Assembly: GCF_004378255.1 (NCBI RefSeq)
Contig: NZ_SNQG01000002.1
Coordinates: 434,001 to 498,000, forward strand
Direction: 5' to 3'
Length of the DNA stretch: 64,000 bases
Source: Mucilaginibacter phyllosphaerae
Lineage (GTDB): Bacteria; Bacteroidota; Bacteroidia; Sphingobacteriales; Sphingobacteriaceae
A model generated the notes under the pieces. That model ran no database searches and had not been told where the DNA came from. It saw nothing but the letters and a program-made list of their open reading frames with translations. Numbering within the stretch: the first letter of the stretch is position 1; every line of letters begins with the position of its first letter. Shown here one piece after another: positions 36,994 through 45,967 of this stretch. The position numbers and the translations under genes were made by a program.

Positions 36994-37986
36994 ATGGCGA
37001 TGTACGAAAACAAATATCATGATGGCGACCTGAGCGAAAAAACGTTTTTGGTTACAGGCGGTGCCGGCTTTATAGGTTCAAACATAGTGGAGTACCTGTT
37101 AAAATATAATGCTAAAAAGGTAAGGGTTTTAGATAACCTGTCTAACGGGTATTATGAAAATATCGAACCGTACATCGGCTTGCCGAACTTTGAATTTATA
37201 AAAGGAGATATCAGGGATATTGATACCTGCAAGAAAGCACTGGAAGGCATCAGCTATGTTACTCACCAGGCCGCTTTAGGTTCTGTACCACGTTCTATTG
37301 CAGATCCTATTACCACTAACGAAACCAATATTTCCGGCTTTTTAAATATGCTAACTGCTGTTAAAGATGCAGCTGGTGTAAAGCAAATGGTATATGCGGC
37401 ATCATCATCTACCTATGGTGATAGCCCTATTTTGCCAAAAGTAGAAGGTAACGAGGGCAACCCGCTATCACCTTACGCCGTAACCAAACTGGTTAATGAG
37501 TTATATGCCGATGTATTTAGCAAAGTATATGGTTTAAGCGCTATCGGCCTACGTTATTTTAACGTATTTGGGCCAAGGCAAAATGCCAATAACCCCTATG
37601 CCGCTGTTATACCAATTTTTTGTAAAGCATTTTTAGAGGGTAAACAACCACTTATTAATGGTGATGGCAAAACCAGCCGCGACTTTACATTTGTAGAGAA
37701 CGCTGTGCAGGCAAACATCAGGGCCTTATTGGGCTCAAATGTTCAAAAGCACGAGGTATTTAATATGGCCTGCGGCGAGCAGACAACATTAAATGAAATG
37801 GTTGAAATGCTGGGCCAGATAAGCGGTAACAATATGGAAGCAAATTATGGCCCGGAAAGATCTGGCGACGTAAAGCATTCAAAAGCAGATATTACAAAAA
37901 TTAAAACCGCTATAAACTATAATCCTACCATTAAATTTAAGGAAGGTTTAAAGCTTGTTTACGAATGGTATAAAGACAATCAATAA
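36994..37986 (+). CDS. UDP-HexNAc(A) 4-epimerase, TviC/WbpP-like
   Basis: 330 residues, extended SDR. NAD motif VTGGAGFIGSNIVEYL (about 20-35), AASSSTYGDSP and YAVTK (YxxxK), plus FNVFGPRQNANNPYAAVIP typical of UDP-GlcNAc 4-epimerases. Paired with the dehydrogenase it would supply UDP-GalNAcA, or UDP-GalNAc by itself. The start gives the family's N-terminal extension. pseB follows after 30 nt. Confidence 0.9.
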   Translation: MAMYENKYHDGDLSEKTFLVTGGAGFIGSNIVEYLLKYNAKKVRVLDNLSNGYYENIEPYIGLPNFEFIKGDIRDIDTCKKALEGISYVTHQAALGSVPRSIADPITTNETNISGFLNMLTAVKDAAGVKQMVYAASSSTYGDSPILPKVEGNEGNPLSPYAVTKLVNELYADVFSKVYGLSAIGLRYFNVFGPRQNANNPYAAVIPIFCKAFLEGKQPLINGDGKTSRDFTFVENAVQANIRALLGSNVQKHEVFNMACGEQTTLNEMVEMLGQISGNNMEANYGPERSGDVKHSKADITKIKTAINYNPTIKFKEGLKLVYEWYKDNQ

Positions 37987-38016
37987 CGAATCGATAAGCG
38001 ATTAAAAAAAAATAAG

Positions 38017-39027
38017 ATGTTAGCAGATAAATCAATTTTAATAACGGGCGGTACTGGCTCATTAGGTAAGGCTTTAACAAAGCATATCTTAACAAAATAT
38101 CCAAATGTTAAAAAGCTTGTTATCTTTTCAAGAGATGAGCAGAAGCAATTTGAGATGGCACAGGAGTACCCGCACGACAAATACCCTCAAATTAGATTTT
38201 TTATTGGCGATGTGAGAGATTTTGAGCGTGTGAAAAGAGCCCTTAAAGGAATTGATTACGTTATACATGCCGCCGCTATGAAACACGTACCAATTGCGGA
38301 ATATAACCCAATGGAGTGTGTTAAAACCAATATAATGGGTGCCGAAAATATCATTAATGCATGTTTAGAAACCTCTGTTGAAAGAGTTGTGGCGTTATCT
38401 ACAGATAAGGCAGCAGCCCCGGTTAATTTATACGGTGCAACCAAACTGGCATCAGACAAGTTGTTTGTTGCTGCAAATAACATCACCGGCTGGAACCCGA
38501 TCAAATTTTCTGTAGTGAGGTACGGTAACGTGATGGGCTCTAACGGTTCTGTGATCCCTTTTTTCATGAAAAAGAAAAAAACGGGCGTACTGCCTATTAC
38601 CGATGCTACCATGACCAGGTTCAACATCTCTTTACAGGGTGGCGTGGATATGGTAATGCATGCCCTTGAACATGCCTGGGGCGGTGAAATATTTGTACCT
38701 AAGATACCATCATACAAAGTTACTGATGTTGCCGAGGCTGTAGGGCCGGAGTGCGAAAAAGTAGTGATCGGTATCAGGCCGGGAGAAAAGATTCACGAAG
38801 AAATGATCACTTCTTCAGATTCATATTATACTTATGACCTGGGTAAATATTACACCATTTTACCTGCAACACACCGCTGGAAACTGGACGAATTTATCAC
38901 CCAATTTAATGCAGTGCAAGTGCCTTACGGCTTTAAATATAACTCTGAAGAAAACACCGAATGGGAAACCATCGAGGGTTTAAGAGAGTTGATAAAAGAA
39001 CACGTTGACCCAACTTTTGAAGTATAA
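38017..39027 (+). CDS. pseB: UDP-GlcNAc 4,6-dehydratase (inverting)
   Basis: 336 residues. ITGGTGSLGKALTKHIL (about 9-25) is the NAD site; the catalytic D-K and Y-K residues sit in ALSTDKAAAPVNLYGATKLA. Soluble, with no membrane segments, which separates it from the PglF/CapD type found at 59233. It produces UDP-2-acetamido-2,6-dideoxy-L-arabino-hexos-4-ulose, the first intermediate of pseudaminic acid. It lies 3 nt before pseC. Confidence 0.95.
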   Translation: MLADKSILITGGTGSLGKALTKHILTKYPNVKKLVIFSRDEQKQFEMAQEYPHDKYPQIRFFIGDVRDFERVKRALKGIDYVIHAAAMKHVPIAEYNPMECVKTNIMGAENIINACLETSVERVVALSTDKAAAPVNLYGATKLASDKLFVAANNITGWNPIKFSVVRYGNVMGSNGSVIPFFMKKKKTGVLPITDATMTRFNISLQGGVDMVMHALEHAWGGEIFVPKIPSYKVTDVAEAVGPECEKVVIGIRPGEKIHEEMITSSDSYYTYDLGKYYTILPATHRWKLDEFITQFNAVQVPYGFKYNSEENTEWETIEGLRELIKEHVDPTFEV

Positions 39028-39030
39028 GTT

Positions 39031-40224
39031 ATGAGTACTGTTATTCCTTACGGTCGCCAGCATATTACAGAGGAAGATATAACCGCTGTAATAGAAACGT
39101 TAAAGTCCGACTATTTAACCCAAGGCCCTAAAATTGTTGAATTTGAAGAAGCTTTTGCCAAATATATTGGCTGTAAATATGCGGTTGCTGTAGCTAACGG
39201 AACGGCGGCATTGCATTTATGTACCTTGGCGCTTGACGTTACCGAAGGGGATAAAGTAATTACAACACCTATAACTTTTGCGGCATCTGCCAATTGTGTT
39301 AGATACTGCGGCGGCGAAGTTGTTTTTGCGGATATAGATGCTGATACCTATTTACTGGATATTAATAATGTGAGAGCGTTATTAGAAAGTTCGCCAAAAG
39401 GTACCTATAAGGGTATTGTTCCGGTTGATTTTGCCGGCAGGGCAGTTAATCTGGAAGAATACAGGAAACTTGCCGATGAGTTTGGCTTGTGGATAATTGA
39501 AGATGCCTGCCATGCACCCGGCGGTTATTTTGTAGATAGCAAAGGCGAACAGCAATTTTGCGGAAACGGTAACTTTGCCGATCTGGCTATATTTTCATTC
39601 CACCCGGTGAAACACATTGCGTGTGGCGAAGGCGGTATGATCACCACAAATGACGAGGACTTATACAAAAAGCTGTTAAAGCTGCGCACCCACGGTATTA
39701 CAAAAAATGAAGACCAATATACAAACGATATAACCTTTGCTACAGGTGGCGTACAGGACGATAGCTACCCGGCATGGTATATGGAAATGCAAACCTTGGG
39801 TTACAATTATCGTTTAACAGATTTCCAGGCCGCTTTGGGTACAAGCCAACTTACACGGGCAAACGAGGGCATAGCACGTAGAAGAAATATCGCAAAAACT
39901 TATGAAGATGCCTTCACAGGCAAAGCATATATAGAAGGGCAATCCGGCGCTATTGAAGGGCATGCTTATCATTTATATATTATTGAAGCAACAGATCGCC
40001 TTGGTTTGTATAAATACCTGCGCAAGCAAGGCATCTATGCACAAATCCATTATATACCCTGCCATCTGATGCCTTACTACCGCGAGTTTGGCTGGAAAGA
40101 AGGCGACATGCCGTTATCTGAGGAGTATTACAAAAAATGCATCAGCTTGCCGATGTACCCTACTTTAACAGATGATGAGCTGAATTTTGTAATTAATACA
40201 ATAGATAGTTACTATAAACAATAA
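39031..40224 (+). CDS. pseC: UDP-4-amino-4,6-dideoxy-L-AltNAc transaminase
   Basis: 397 residues of the DegT/DnrJ/EryC1 PLP family. Start MSTVIPYGRQHITEEDITAV, anchor ANGTAALHLCTLAL, Asp in IIEDACHAPGG, and the PLP lysine in FSFHPVKHIACGEGGM. The substrate is the PseB product and the amino donor glutamate. The N-terminal IPYGRQHI segment is characteristic of PseC. It lies in the operon between pseB and the synthase-transferase fusion. Confidence 0.95.
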   Translation: MSTVIPYGRQHITEEDITAVIETLKSDYLTQGPKIVEFEEAFAKYIGCKYAVAVANGTAALHLCTLALDVTEGDKVITTPITFAASANCVRYCGGEVVFADIDADTYLLDINNVRALLESSPKGTYKGIVPVDFAGRAVNLEEYRKLADEFGLWIIEDACHAPGGYFVDSKGEQQFCGNGNFADLAIFSFHPVKHIACGEGGMITTNDEDLYKKLLKLRTHGITKNEDQYTNDITFATGGVQDDSYPAWYMEMQTLGYNYRLTDFQAALGTSQLTRANEGIARRRNIAKTYEDAFTGKAYIEGQSGAIEGHAYHLYIIEATDRLGLYKYLRKQGIYAQIHYIPCHLMPYYREFGWKEGDMPLSEEYYKKCISLPMYPTLTDDELNFVINTIDSYYKQ

Positions 40225-40228
40225 TACA

Positions 40229-42004
40229 ATGCATCCCTATCAAATTCTTGAAATAGCCAATACCCATGGTGGTAACCTGGATTATTTAATCTCATTAATT
40301 AATGAGTTCAACGAATTTAAAGGATACGGCATTAAATTTCAGCCGCTTCATCCGGATAAGATAGCTACAAAAGATTTTCCGTGGTATAATGTCTACGAAG
40401 AGCTTTTGTTTAGCGAGGATGAGTGGAAAACTATTATAGCCAAAGCTCAGGAAACTAAAGAGATCTGGTTAGATCTGTTTGACACCTATGGTGTAGAAAT
40501 ATTCGCTCAGAATAAACCTTTGGTTAAAGGGTTAAAACTACAACCATCTATTTTATATAACGAAGCTGTTTTAACTGCTTTAGAGCAGGAGAACATTAGC
40601 GGGCATTTGCTTATTATCAACGTAAGCGGATTAGAGATCCACGAGATTCATGAGCGTTTAAAATCGCTGGAAGAAAGGCTTAATCCATTAGAGATTTGGA
40701 TTGAGGTAGGTTTCCAATCATACCCTACCGAATTACAGGATTGCGGTTATGTGAAGATAGACTTGGTTAAGAAAGAGTTTAACAAGAAAGTTGTATTTGC
40801 AGACCATGCCGATGGTAAAGGTGAGGATACCGTTTGGCTGCCCATATTTGCAGCAATGAATGGTGCCGATATTATTGAAAAACACATTCTTCATTCAACG
40901 CTCGAAACTAAATATGATCATTTTTCGAGTATCGATGTTAATAAATACCGCACTTTTATAGAAAGGCTTAATAACTACATCGCGCTAAAAAGTATGCCGT
41001 TTATTAACCAGCGCGAACGTACTTACCTGGCTACCGGCATACAGATCCCGGTAAGTAAGCATGATGTTAAAGCGGGTAGCTTGTTGTCGTTAAAAACAGA
41101 CCTGGAGTTCAAAAGGTCGGGCTTAAGCGGGTTAAACACATTGCAAATAAAAGAATTGCAAAATAATATGCATATACTGGCTAAAGATGTACCTGCCGGT
41201 AAAACCTTTAAGCGCGAAGACTTTAAAAAGGCTACAATTGCAACAATTATTGCCTGCCGCTTAAAATCTACCCGGTTAGAAAAGAAAGCCCTGCTTAAAA
41301 TTGGCGATCTTACCTCGGTTGAGCATTGCATCCAAAGCTGCCTTAATTTTGATAACACCAATTATACTGTACTGGCCACGTCAGATCTGGATAGCGATGC
41401 CGAATTGGAGCATTATACTTATGATCCATCGGTAATATTTCACAAAGGTGACCCAGAGGATGTGATTAGAAGATACCTGGGCATTACATCAAAATTAAAA
41501 ATTGATGTGATTGTACGTATTACAGCAGATATGCCCTTTGTATCTAACGAAATTGTAAGTGTTTTATTGAAATCGCACTTTGAAACAGGTGCAGATTATA
41601 CCACGTCGGTAGCGGCAGCAGTTGGTACGTCAACAGAGATCATTAACGTATCGGCTTTAAATACCATTAAAGATCATTTCCCGAATGCGCAGTACTCTGA
41701 ATACATGACCTGGTATTTTTTAAGCAATCCGGAATACTTTAAGTTAAACTATGTTAACCTGCCTGATGAATTAGTGCGCAATTATAGGTTAACGCTTGAT
41801 TACCAGGAAGATTTGGATATGTTTAACCATATCCAGGCCCACCGGGATGAAACCAACGCACAGCCAACTATTACAGATTTGTTCAAGTATCTTGATGCTA
41901 ATCCGCAGATAGCTAATATAAACTCGCACTTAACATTAAAGTATAAAACCGACCCCGTTTTAATAGATACTTTAAATAAGGCTACAAAGATCAAAGGGGT
42001 ATAA
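40229..42004 (+). CDS. NeuB-like synthase fused to nonulosonate cytidylyltransferase
   Basis: 591 residues, two enzymes in one chain. Residues 1-255 are a divergent NeuB/SpsE-type TIM barrel: LEIANTHGGN, IKFQPLHPD, FADHADG (H193) and EKHIL (H219) keep the residues that bind metal and phosphoenolpyruvate in the family, but the two His are 26 residues apart instead of 21. About 270-330 is an SAF-like segment (HDVKAGSLLSLKTDLEFKRS). From about 336 a SpsF/PseF-like nucleotidyltransferase (IIACRLKSTRLEKKALLKIG ... RITADMPFV) follows. A dedicated PseI occurs downstream, so the first half is a second synthase or a scaffold. No free pseF exists in the cluster. Confidence 0.85.
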   Translation: MHPYQILEIANTHGGNLDYLISLINEFNEFKGYGIKFQPLHPDKIATKDFPWYNVYEELLFSEDEWKTIIAKAQETKEIWLDLFDTYGVEIFAQNKPLVKGLKLQPSILYNEAVLTALEQENISGHLLIINVSGLEIHEIHERLKSLEERLNPLEIWIEVGFQSYPTELQDCGYVKIDLVKKEFNKKVVFADHADGKGEDTVWLPIFAAMNGADIIEKHILHSTLETKYDHFSSIDVNKYRTFIERLNNYIALKSMPFINQRERTYLATGIQIPVSKHDVKAGSLLSLKTDLEFKRSGLSGLNTLQIKELQNNMHILAKDVPAGKTFKREDFKKATIATIIACRLKSTRLEKKALLKIGDLTSVEHCIQSCLNFDNTNYTVLATSDLDSDAELEHYTYDPSVIFHKGDPEDVIRRYLGITSKLKIDVIVRITADMPFVSNEIVSVLLKSHFETGADYTTSVAAAVGTSTEIINVSALNTIKDHFPNAQYSEYMTWYFLSNPEYFKLNYVNLPDELVRNYRLTLDYQEDLDMFNHIQAHRDETNAQPTITDLFKYLDANPQIANINSHLTLKYKTDPVLIDTLNKATKIKGV

Positions 42005-42029
42005 CCTATTGGGCTTAAATCCTTATATC

Positions 42030-42998
42030 ATGAAAAGGAAAGTTGTTTTCAGGGCAGATGGCAGTCATAAAATAGGGTATGGGCACTTTATCAGATGTTT
42101 GGGTATTGCAGGCCTTATAAAAGATGATTTTGATTGTGCTTACGCTACCATATCGCCTACCCCTTACCAGGTGGCAGAAATTAATGCAGTTTGCAAGCTT
42201 ATACAGGTACCTGATAATAACGATTTTTTATCGTGCCTTGTGGGTGATGAAATAGTGGTAATTGATGATTATAACTCAACTGCCGAATTCCAGTTGGCCG
42301 TAAAAGCTAAAGGCTGCAAAGTGGTTTATATTGATGACCATAATGATAAGCAATACGTTTGCGATGTGCTGATAAACAATATACCGGGTTTTGCAGCAGA
42401 TAGTTTTAAAACAGCTGATTACACCAGGCTATACTTAGGTACAGATTACGCTTTGTTGCGCAGTGAGTTTTTAAATAAAGAATTACGCACAATTAAGCCG
42501 AATATAAATGAGGCTTTTTTAGCATTTGGCGGTAGCGATATTTTTAACCTGTCGCCACGTTTTATTAAGTGGCTAAACGAGGTAGATGCAACGCTTAAAA
42601 TAAACTTGCTGATAGGTGATGCCTATAAGCATTTTGATGATTTGCAGGAGTTTAGTAACTTAAATATCTATAAAAATATAAGTGCAGCCCAGGTTGCTAA
42701 CTTAATAGCACAATCAAACGTGTGTATAGTACCGGCAAGCAGTTTGTTAAATGAGGCCGCTGCCGTTAGCAGCAAGCTTATTATCGGTTATTTTGCCGAT
42801 AACCAGGTGATGCCCTACAATTATTTTGTAGACAATAAGCTGGCGCTTGGCTTAAATGATTACAGGGATGCTACATTTGAGCAGTTTGCAAGCACTTACA
42901 AAGCGGCCTTAACTGCAGATTACCTGGTAGATAATCAGCGTGAAGCATATCATTACCAACAAGGGGACAACCTTAAAAACATATTCTACAATGTCTGA
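42030..42998 (+). CDS. pseG: UDP-2,4-diacetamido-trideoxy-altropyranose hydrolase
   Basis: 322 residues. The N-terminal signature FRADGSHKIGYGHFIRCLGI (about 6-25) is typical of PseG: the glycine-rich loop and the catalytic His in GH. A GT-B-like fold follows (LAFGGSDIFNLSPRFIKWL, and PASSLLNEAAAVSSKLIIGY in the UDP site). It releases the free sugar from UDP with inversion before condensation by PseI. The start is ATG 42030. The last 8 bp overlap the next gene. Confidence 0.9.
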   Translation: MKRKVVFRADGSHKIGYGHFIRCLGIAGLIKDDFDCAYATISPTPYQVAEINAVCKLIQVPDNNDFLSCLVGDEIVVIDDYNSTAEFQLAVKAKGCKVVYIDDHNDKQYVCDVLINNIPGFAADSFKTADYTRLYLGTDYALLRSEFLNKELRTIKPNINEAFLAFGGSDIFNLSPRFIKWLNEVDATLKINLLIGDAYKHFDDLQEFSNLNIYKNISAAQVANLIAQSNVCIVPASSLLNEAAAVSSKLIIGYFADNQVMPYNYFVDNKLALGLNDYRDATFEQFASTYKAALTADYLVDNQREAYHYQQGDNLKNIFYNV

Positions 42999-43635
42999 AA
43001 ATATTAAGATAGGGCTTATTGGTTTTGGCAGTGTTGGTAAGCAGCTGTATAACGTGTTGTTAGAAAACGGCTATGCCGATGAGCAGATCTACATATACGC
43101 AGATGACCATGCTTTTAGCGATGCCGACCGCAGGTACCCTCTAAATGATTTTAAGCTGGATAAATTTAGGGACATCCATTTTATACCCACTATGGGGTAT
43201 CTTAGCAAACATATTAAATACCAGCTGCTTAATTACTTAATTGATAATAATTACCACATATTCACCTTTATACACCCAACAGCTTTTGTAAGTACAAACG
43301 CAAAAATTGGGCGTGGGGTAATCATATACCCTTTGTGTAATATAGATCAGGGTGCTGTAATTGATGATGGTGCCATCATTTTAAATTCCTCTATCGTAGC
43401 ACATGATACCTATGTGGGCAAGTGCGTGTATGTAGCGCCCGGGGTTTGTATGAGCGGGTTTATCAATATTGGCGAATTATCTTTTATTGGTTCGGGCGCG
43501 GTAATAGCCAACAATATTACTTTAGGCAAGAACTGTACAGTTGCAATGGGCACTTGTTTAACTAAATCGATACCGGATGATGCCTGTGTGATTGGCAACC
43601 CATTCCAAATAAAACAAAACATTAAATTGTATTAA
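42991..43635 (+). CDS. NeuD/PglD-like sugar acyltransferase
   Basis: 214 residues. N-terminal Rossmann-like sugar-binding part (IKIGLIGFGSVGKQLYNVLL, about 5-24) and a left-handed beta-helix of hexapeptides (about 100-200: TNAKIGRGVIIYPLCNIDQG, YVGKCVYVAPGVCMSG), ending CVIGNPFQIK. NeuD/PglD proteins N- or O-acetylate amino sugars from acetyl-CoA. It lies where a GNAT-type PseH would be expected, and no GNAT gene is present, so it may do the N4-acetylation. That is inference. It overlaps pseG by 8 bp. Confidence 0.85.
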   Translation: MSENIKIGLIGFGSVGKQLYNVLLENGYADEQIYIYADDHAFSDADRRYPLNDFKLDKFRDIHFIPTMGYLSKHIKYQLLNYLIDNNYHIFTFIHPTAFVSTNAKIGRGVIIYPLCNIDQGAVIDDGAIILNSSIVAHDTYVGKCVYVAPGVCMSGFINIGELSFIGSGAVIANNITLGKNCTVAMGTCLTKSIPDDACVIGNPFQIKQNIKLY

Positions 43636-43637
43636 GG

Positions 43638-44324
43638 ATGAAAATGGTAGCGATTATTACAGGGGTAAACAGGGGGCTTGGTAAGGCACTTGCAGATATA
43701 ATGCTGCAGGCAGGTGATACCATAGTTATATCCCTGTCGCGTTCTGTACATTCCGACCATGAGGGGTTAAGCACCGATAAATTTTTATTTATTAAAACAG
43801 ATCTGTCCGCTTCCTTTAACGGGGAAGCATTGACGCAGATTGGTAATATTATAAACAAGCAGCCGGTTTGGTTATTTAACAATGCAGGTAATATACAACC
43901 GTTAAACAAAGTTGGTGCATTTACAGCCGGAAGCATAGCCGATTCGGTTGCGATTAATATTACTTACCCGGTAAGTTTAATTAACTATATTATTAGTAAT
44001 TATAGCCACAATCAAATTACTTTTGTAAACATCACATCTGGTGCAGGCAGCAGGCCAATTGAAAACTGGGCTACATATTGTTCTTCAAAAGCATATATGC
44101 TAATGTTTTTTAAAACATTGGAGCAGGAGTATAAAGAAAACGAAAACTATAAATTTTACAGTATTGACCCCGGTACCATGGATACCGGCATGCAGCAGCA
44201 AATAAGGGACAGCAGCTTCCCTGCAAAAGATTACTTTACTACACTTAAAGATAATAACCAATTAGTGGCGCCACAAGCGGCCGCCCAAAATATACTTACA
44301 GAAATAAATTATCCGTTGGTATGA
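43638..44324 (+). CDS. Short-chain dehydrogenase/reductase
   Basis: 228 residues, classical SDR: VAIITGVNRGLGKALADIML (TGxxxGxG), NNAGNIQP (NNAG), catalytic Ser in ITSGAG and YCSSKAYML (YxxxK), then DPGTMDTGMQQQI. The sequence flavour is sepiapterin/benzil-reductase-like. SDRs of this size occur in some legionaminic-acid clusters (PtmA in Campylobacter). It probably reduces or oxidises a sugar intermediate. It overlaps the phosphoesterase by 4 bp (ATGA). Confidence 0.85.
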   Translation: MKMVAIITGVNRGLGKALADIMLQAGDTIVISLSRSVHSDHEGLSTDKFLFIKTDLSASFNGEALTQIGNIINKQPVWLFNNAGNIQPLNKVGAFTAGSIADSVAINITYPVSLINYIISNYSHNQITFVNITSGAGSRPIENWATYCSSKAYMLMFFKTLEQEYKENENYKFYSIDPGTMDTGMQQQIRDSSFPAKDYFTTLKDNNQLVAPQAAAQNILTEINYPLV

Positions 44325-45019
44325 AGATAGGCGTAATATCAGACATACATGGAAACCATTACGCCTTGCAGGCAGTGTTAAGTTCCGCCCGTAAAATAGG
44401 TGTGGAGCAGATTTTTGTGTTGGGTGATATTGTAGGATACTATTACAGGCCGGATTTGATATTAGAAATGCTTGCCGAATGGCCGCATCAATTTGTAAGG
44501 GGTAATCACGAAGATATTCTGCTAAACCTAAAAAAAGGGTTGTTAGATGCAGAAGAGTTAAAGAAAAAGTATGCAAGCGGGCATGAGCAGGCATTATGGC
44601 GTTTAACAGAGCAACAGCAGCAATATTTGTTTAACCTGCCAACACAGCTTTCGGTAAAGGTAAATGATACCACTTTTCAGCTCAACCATGGCAGTCCGCG
44701 TAGTATAGATGAATATTTATATCCTGACACGGATACCGAGATATTAGAAAGCTGCAATTCTAACGAGCATGATTTTGTGCTGATAGGCCACTCGCATTAT
44801 GCCTTTACCTATCAATGCAGGCATAGCCTGCTGGTAAATAGTGGTTCAGTAGGGCAGTCGAGGCAAAAAGGTGGGGCCGCTTATTGGTCGGTTATTGATA
44901 CCGATGATAAAAGTTTAGAAATGCAGGTTACGGCATATGATACAACCGCATTATTAAATGACGTTAAAACGTTTGATCCGGAGAGTGGATACTCCTATAA
45001 AATATTAACAAGAGAATGA
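44321..45019 (+). CDS. Metallophosphoesterase, YfcE/MJ0936-like
   Basis: 232 residues. All metal-binding motifs are present: SDIHGN, LGDIVGYY, RGNHEDI, LNHGSP and GHSHYAF. Such enzymes hydrolyse phosphomonoesters or diesters with two metal ions. It overlaps both neighbours by 4 bp (SDR and ATP-grasp), so it belongs to the sugar operon. The canonical pseudaminic route has no phosphatase step, so a phosphorylated intermediate or side product must exist here; its identity is unknown. Confidence 0.87.
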   Translation: MKIGVISDIHGNHYALQAVLSSARKIGVEQIFVLGDIVGYYYRPDLILEMLAEWPHQFVRGNHEDILLNLKKGLLDAEELKKKYASGHEQALWRLTEQQQQYLFNLPTQLSVKVNDTTFQLNHGSPRSIDEYLYPDTDTEILESCNSNEHDFVLIGHSHYAFTYQCRHSLLVNSGSVGQSRQKGGAAYWSVIDTDDKSLEMQVTAYDTTALLNDVKTFDPESGYSYKILTRE

Positions 45020-45963
45020 ATAAGAAAGTAAATGTATTGGTTACAGGTTGTGGCGGCGATATCGGCCAGAGCATTGGTAAAATATTAAACGAAAGCGCTT
45101 ATGTAAATAATTTAAGCGGTTGTGATATTTCTGATAAAAACGCAGCAAGGTTCATATTCTCTGATTTTTTTATAGGGCTAAAATGTACCGATCCGGCTTA
45201 TCTGGCAAACCTGGAACGCATAGTTGCCGAAAAAGATATTGATATTATTATACCTATTGCCGAGCCGGAATTAAGGTTTCTGTCGCAGAAAGGCGTTGTG
45301 GATACCATAGGTAAGGCAAAATTAATACTGGCTTCGCCGGAAGCAATGGAAGTTGGGTTTGATAAGTTAAAAACGGCGCAATTTTTAGAAGTACACAACC
45401 TGCCTTTTCCGGTAACGCAGTTAATAAACACGGTAGATCAGGTTTCTGCCTTTCCGGTGATACTTAAGTCGCGCACGGGGTCTGGCAGTGCTACAGTGAG
45501 CGTTGTTAAAGAGCAGGAAGAATTTGAGTTTCTTAAAAAACATAATCCGGATTTTATAGTTCAGGAATACCTGCCGGGCGATAATGAAGAATACACCTGT
45601 GGTGTATTCAGAAGCAAAAGCGGAGAGGTAAGGAACATCATTTTAAAAAGGACCTTAACAGGTGGTTACAGTGGCTATGGCGAAGTAATTAAGAATAATG
45701 AAATAGAGTCGCTTTTAAATGCTATTGCTGCAGATATTAACTTAATTGGCAGTATAAACGTACAGTTAAGGCTAACCGCTAAAGGTGCAGTTGTTTTTGA
45801 AATAAACCCGAGGTTTTCCAGCACGGTGCTGTTTAGGCACATGTTTGGCTTTGCCGACTTGCTCTGGTGTATTGAAGACACGCTGGATTGGGGAGTGGCG
45901 CCTTACCAGGAAACGGCTGTAGGTAAAAAGTTTTATAAAGGGTTTAACGAATACATATCCTGA
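45016..45963 (+). CDS. ATP-grasp ligase (carbamoyl-phosphate-synthase-like)
   Basis: 315 residues. The N-terminal Rossmann-like preATP domain (VNVLVTGCGGDIGQSIGKIL), the ATP-grasp central part (FPVILKSRTGSGSATVSVV, IVQEYLPGDNEEYTCGVF) and the metal-binding VFEINPRFSSTVLF (E and N) are intact. ATP-grasp enzymes join a carboxylate to an amine or thiol via acyl phosphate. Inside a nonulosonate cluster it may attach an amino or other acid to an amino sugar. It overlaps the phosphoesterase by 4 bp and is 4 nt from pseI. Confidence 0.87.
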   Translation: MNKKVNVLVTGCGGDIGQSIGKILNESAYVNNLSGCDISDKNAARFIFSDFFIGLKCTDPAYLANLERIVAEKDIDIIIPIAEPELRFLSQKGVVDTIGKAKLILASPEAMEVGFDKLKTAQFLEVHNLPFPVTQLINTVDQVSAFPVILKSRTGSGSATVSVVKEQEEFEFLKKHNPDFIVQEYLPGDNEEYTCGVFRSKSGEVRNIILKRTLTGGYSGYGEVIKNNEIESLLNAIAADINLIGSINVQLRLTAKGAVVFEINPRFSSTVLFRHMFGFADLLWCIEDTLDWGVAPYQETAVGKKFYKGFNEYIS

Positions 45964-45967
45964 TAGT

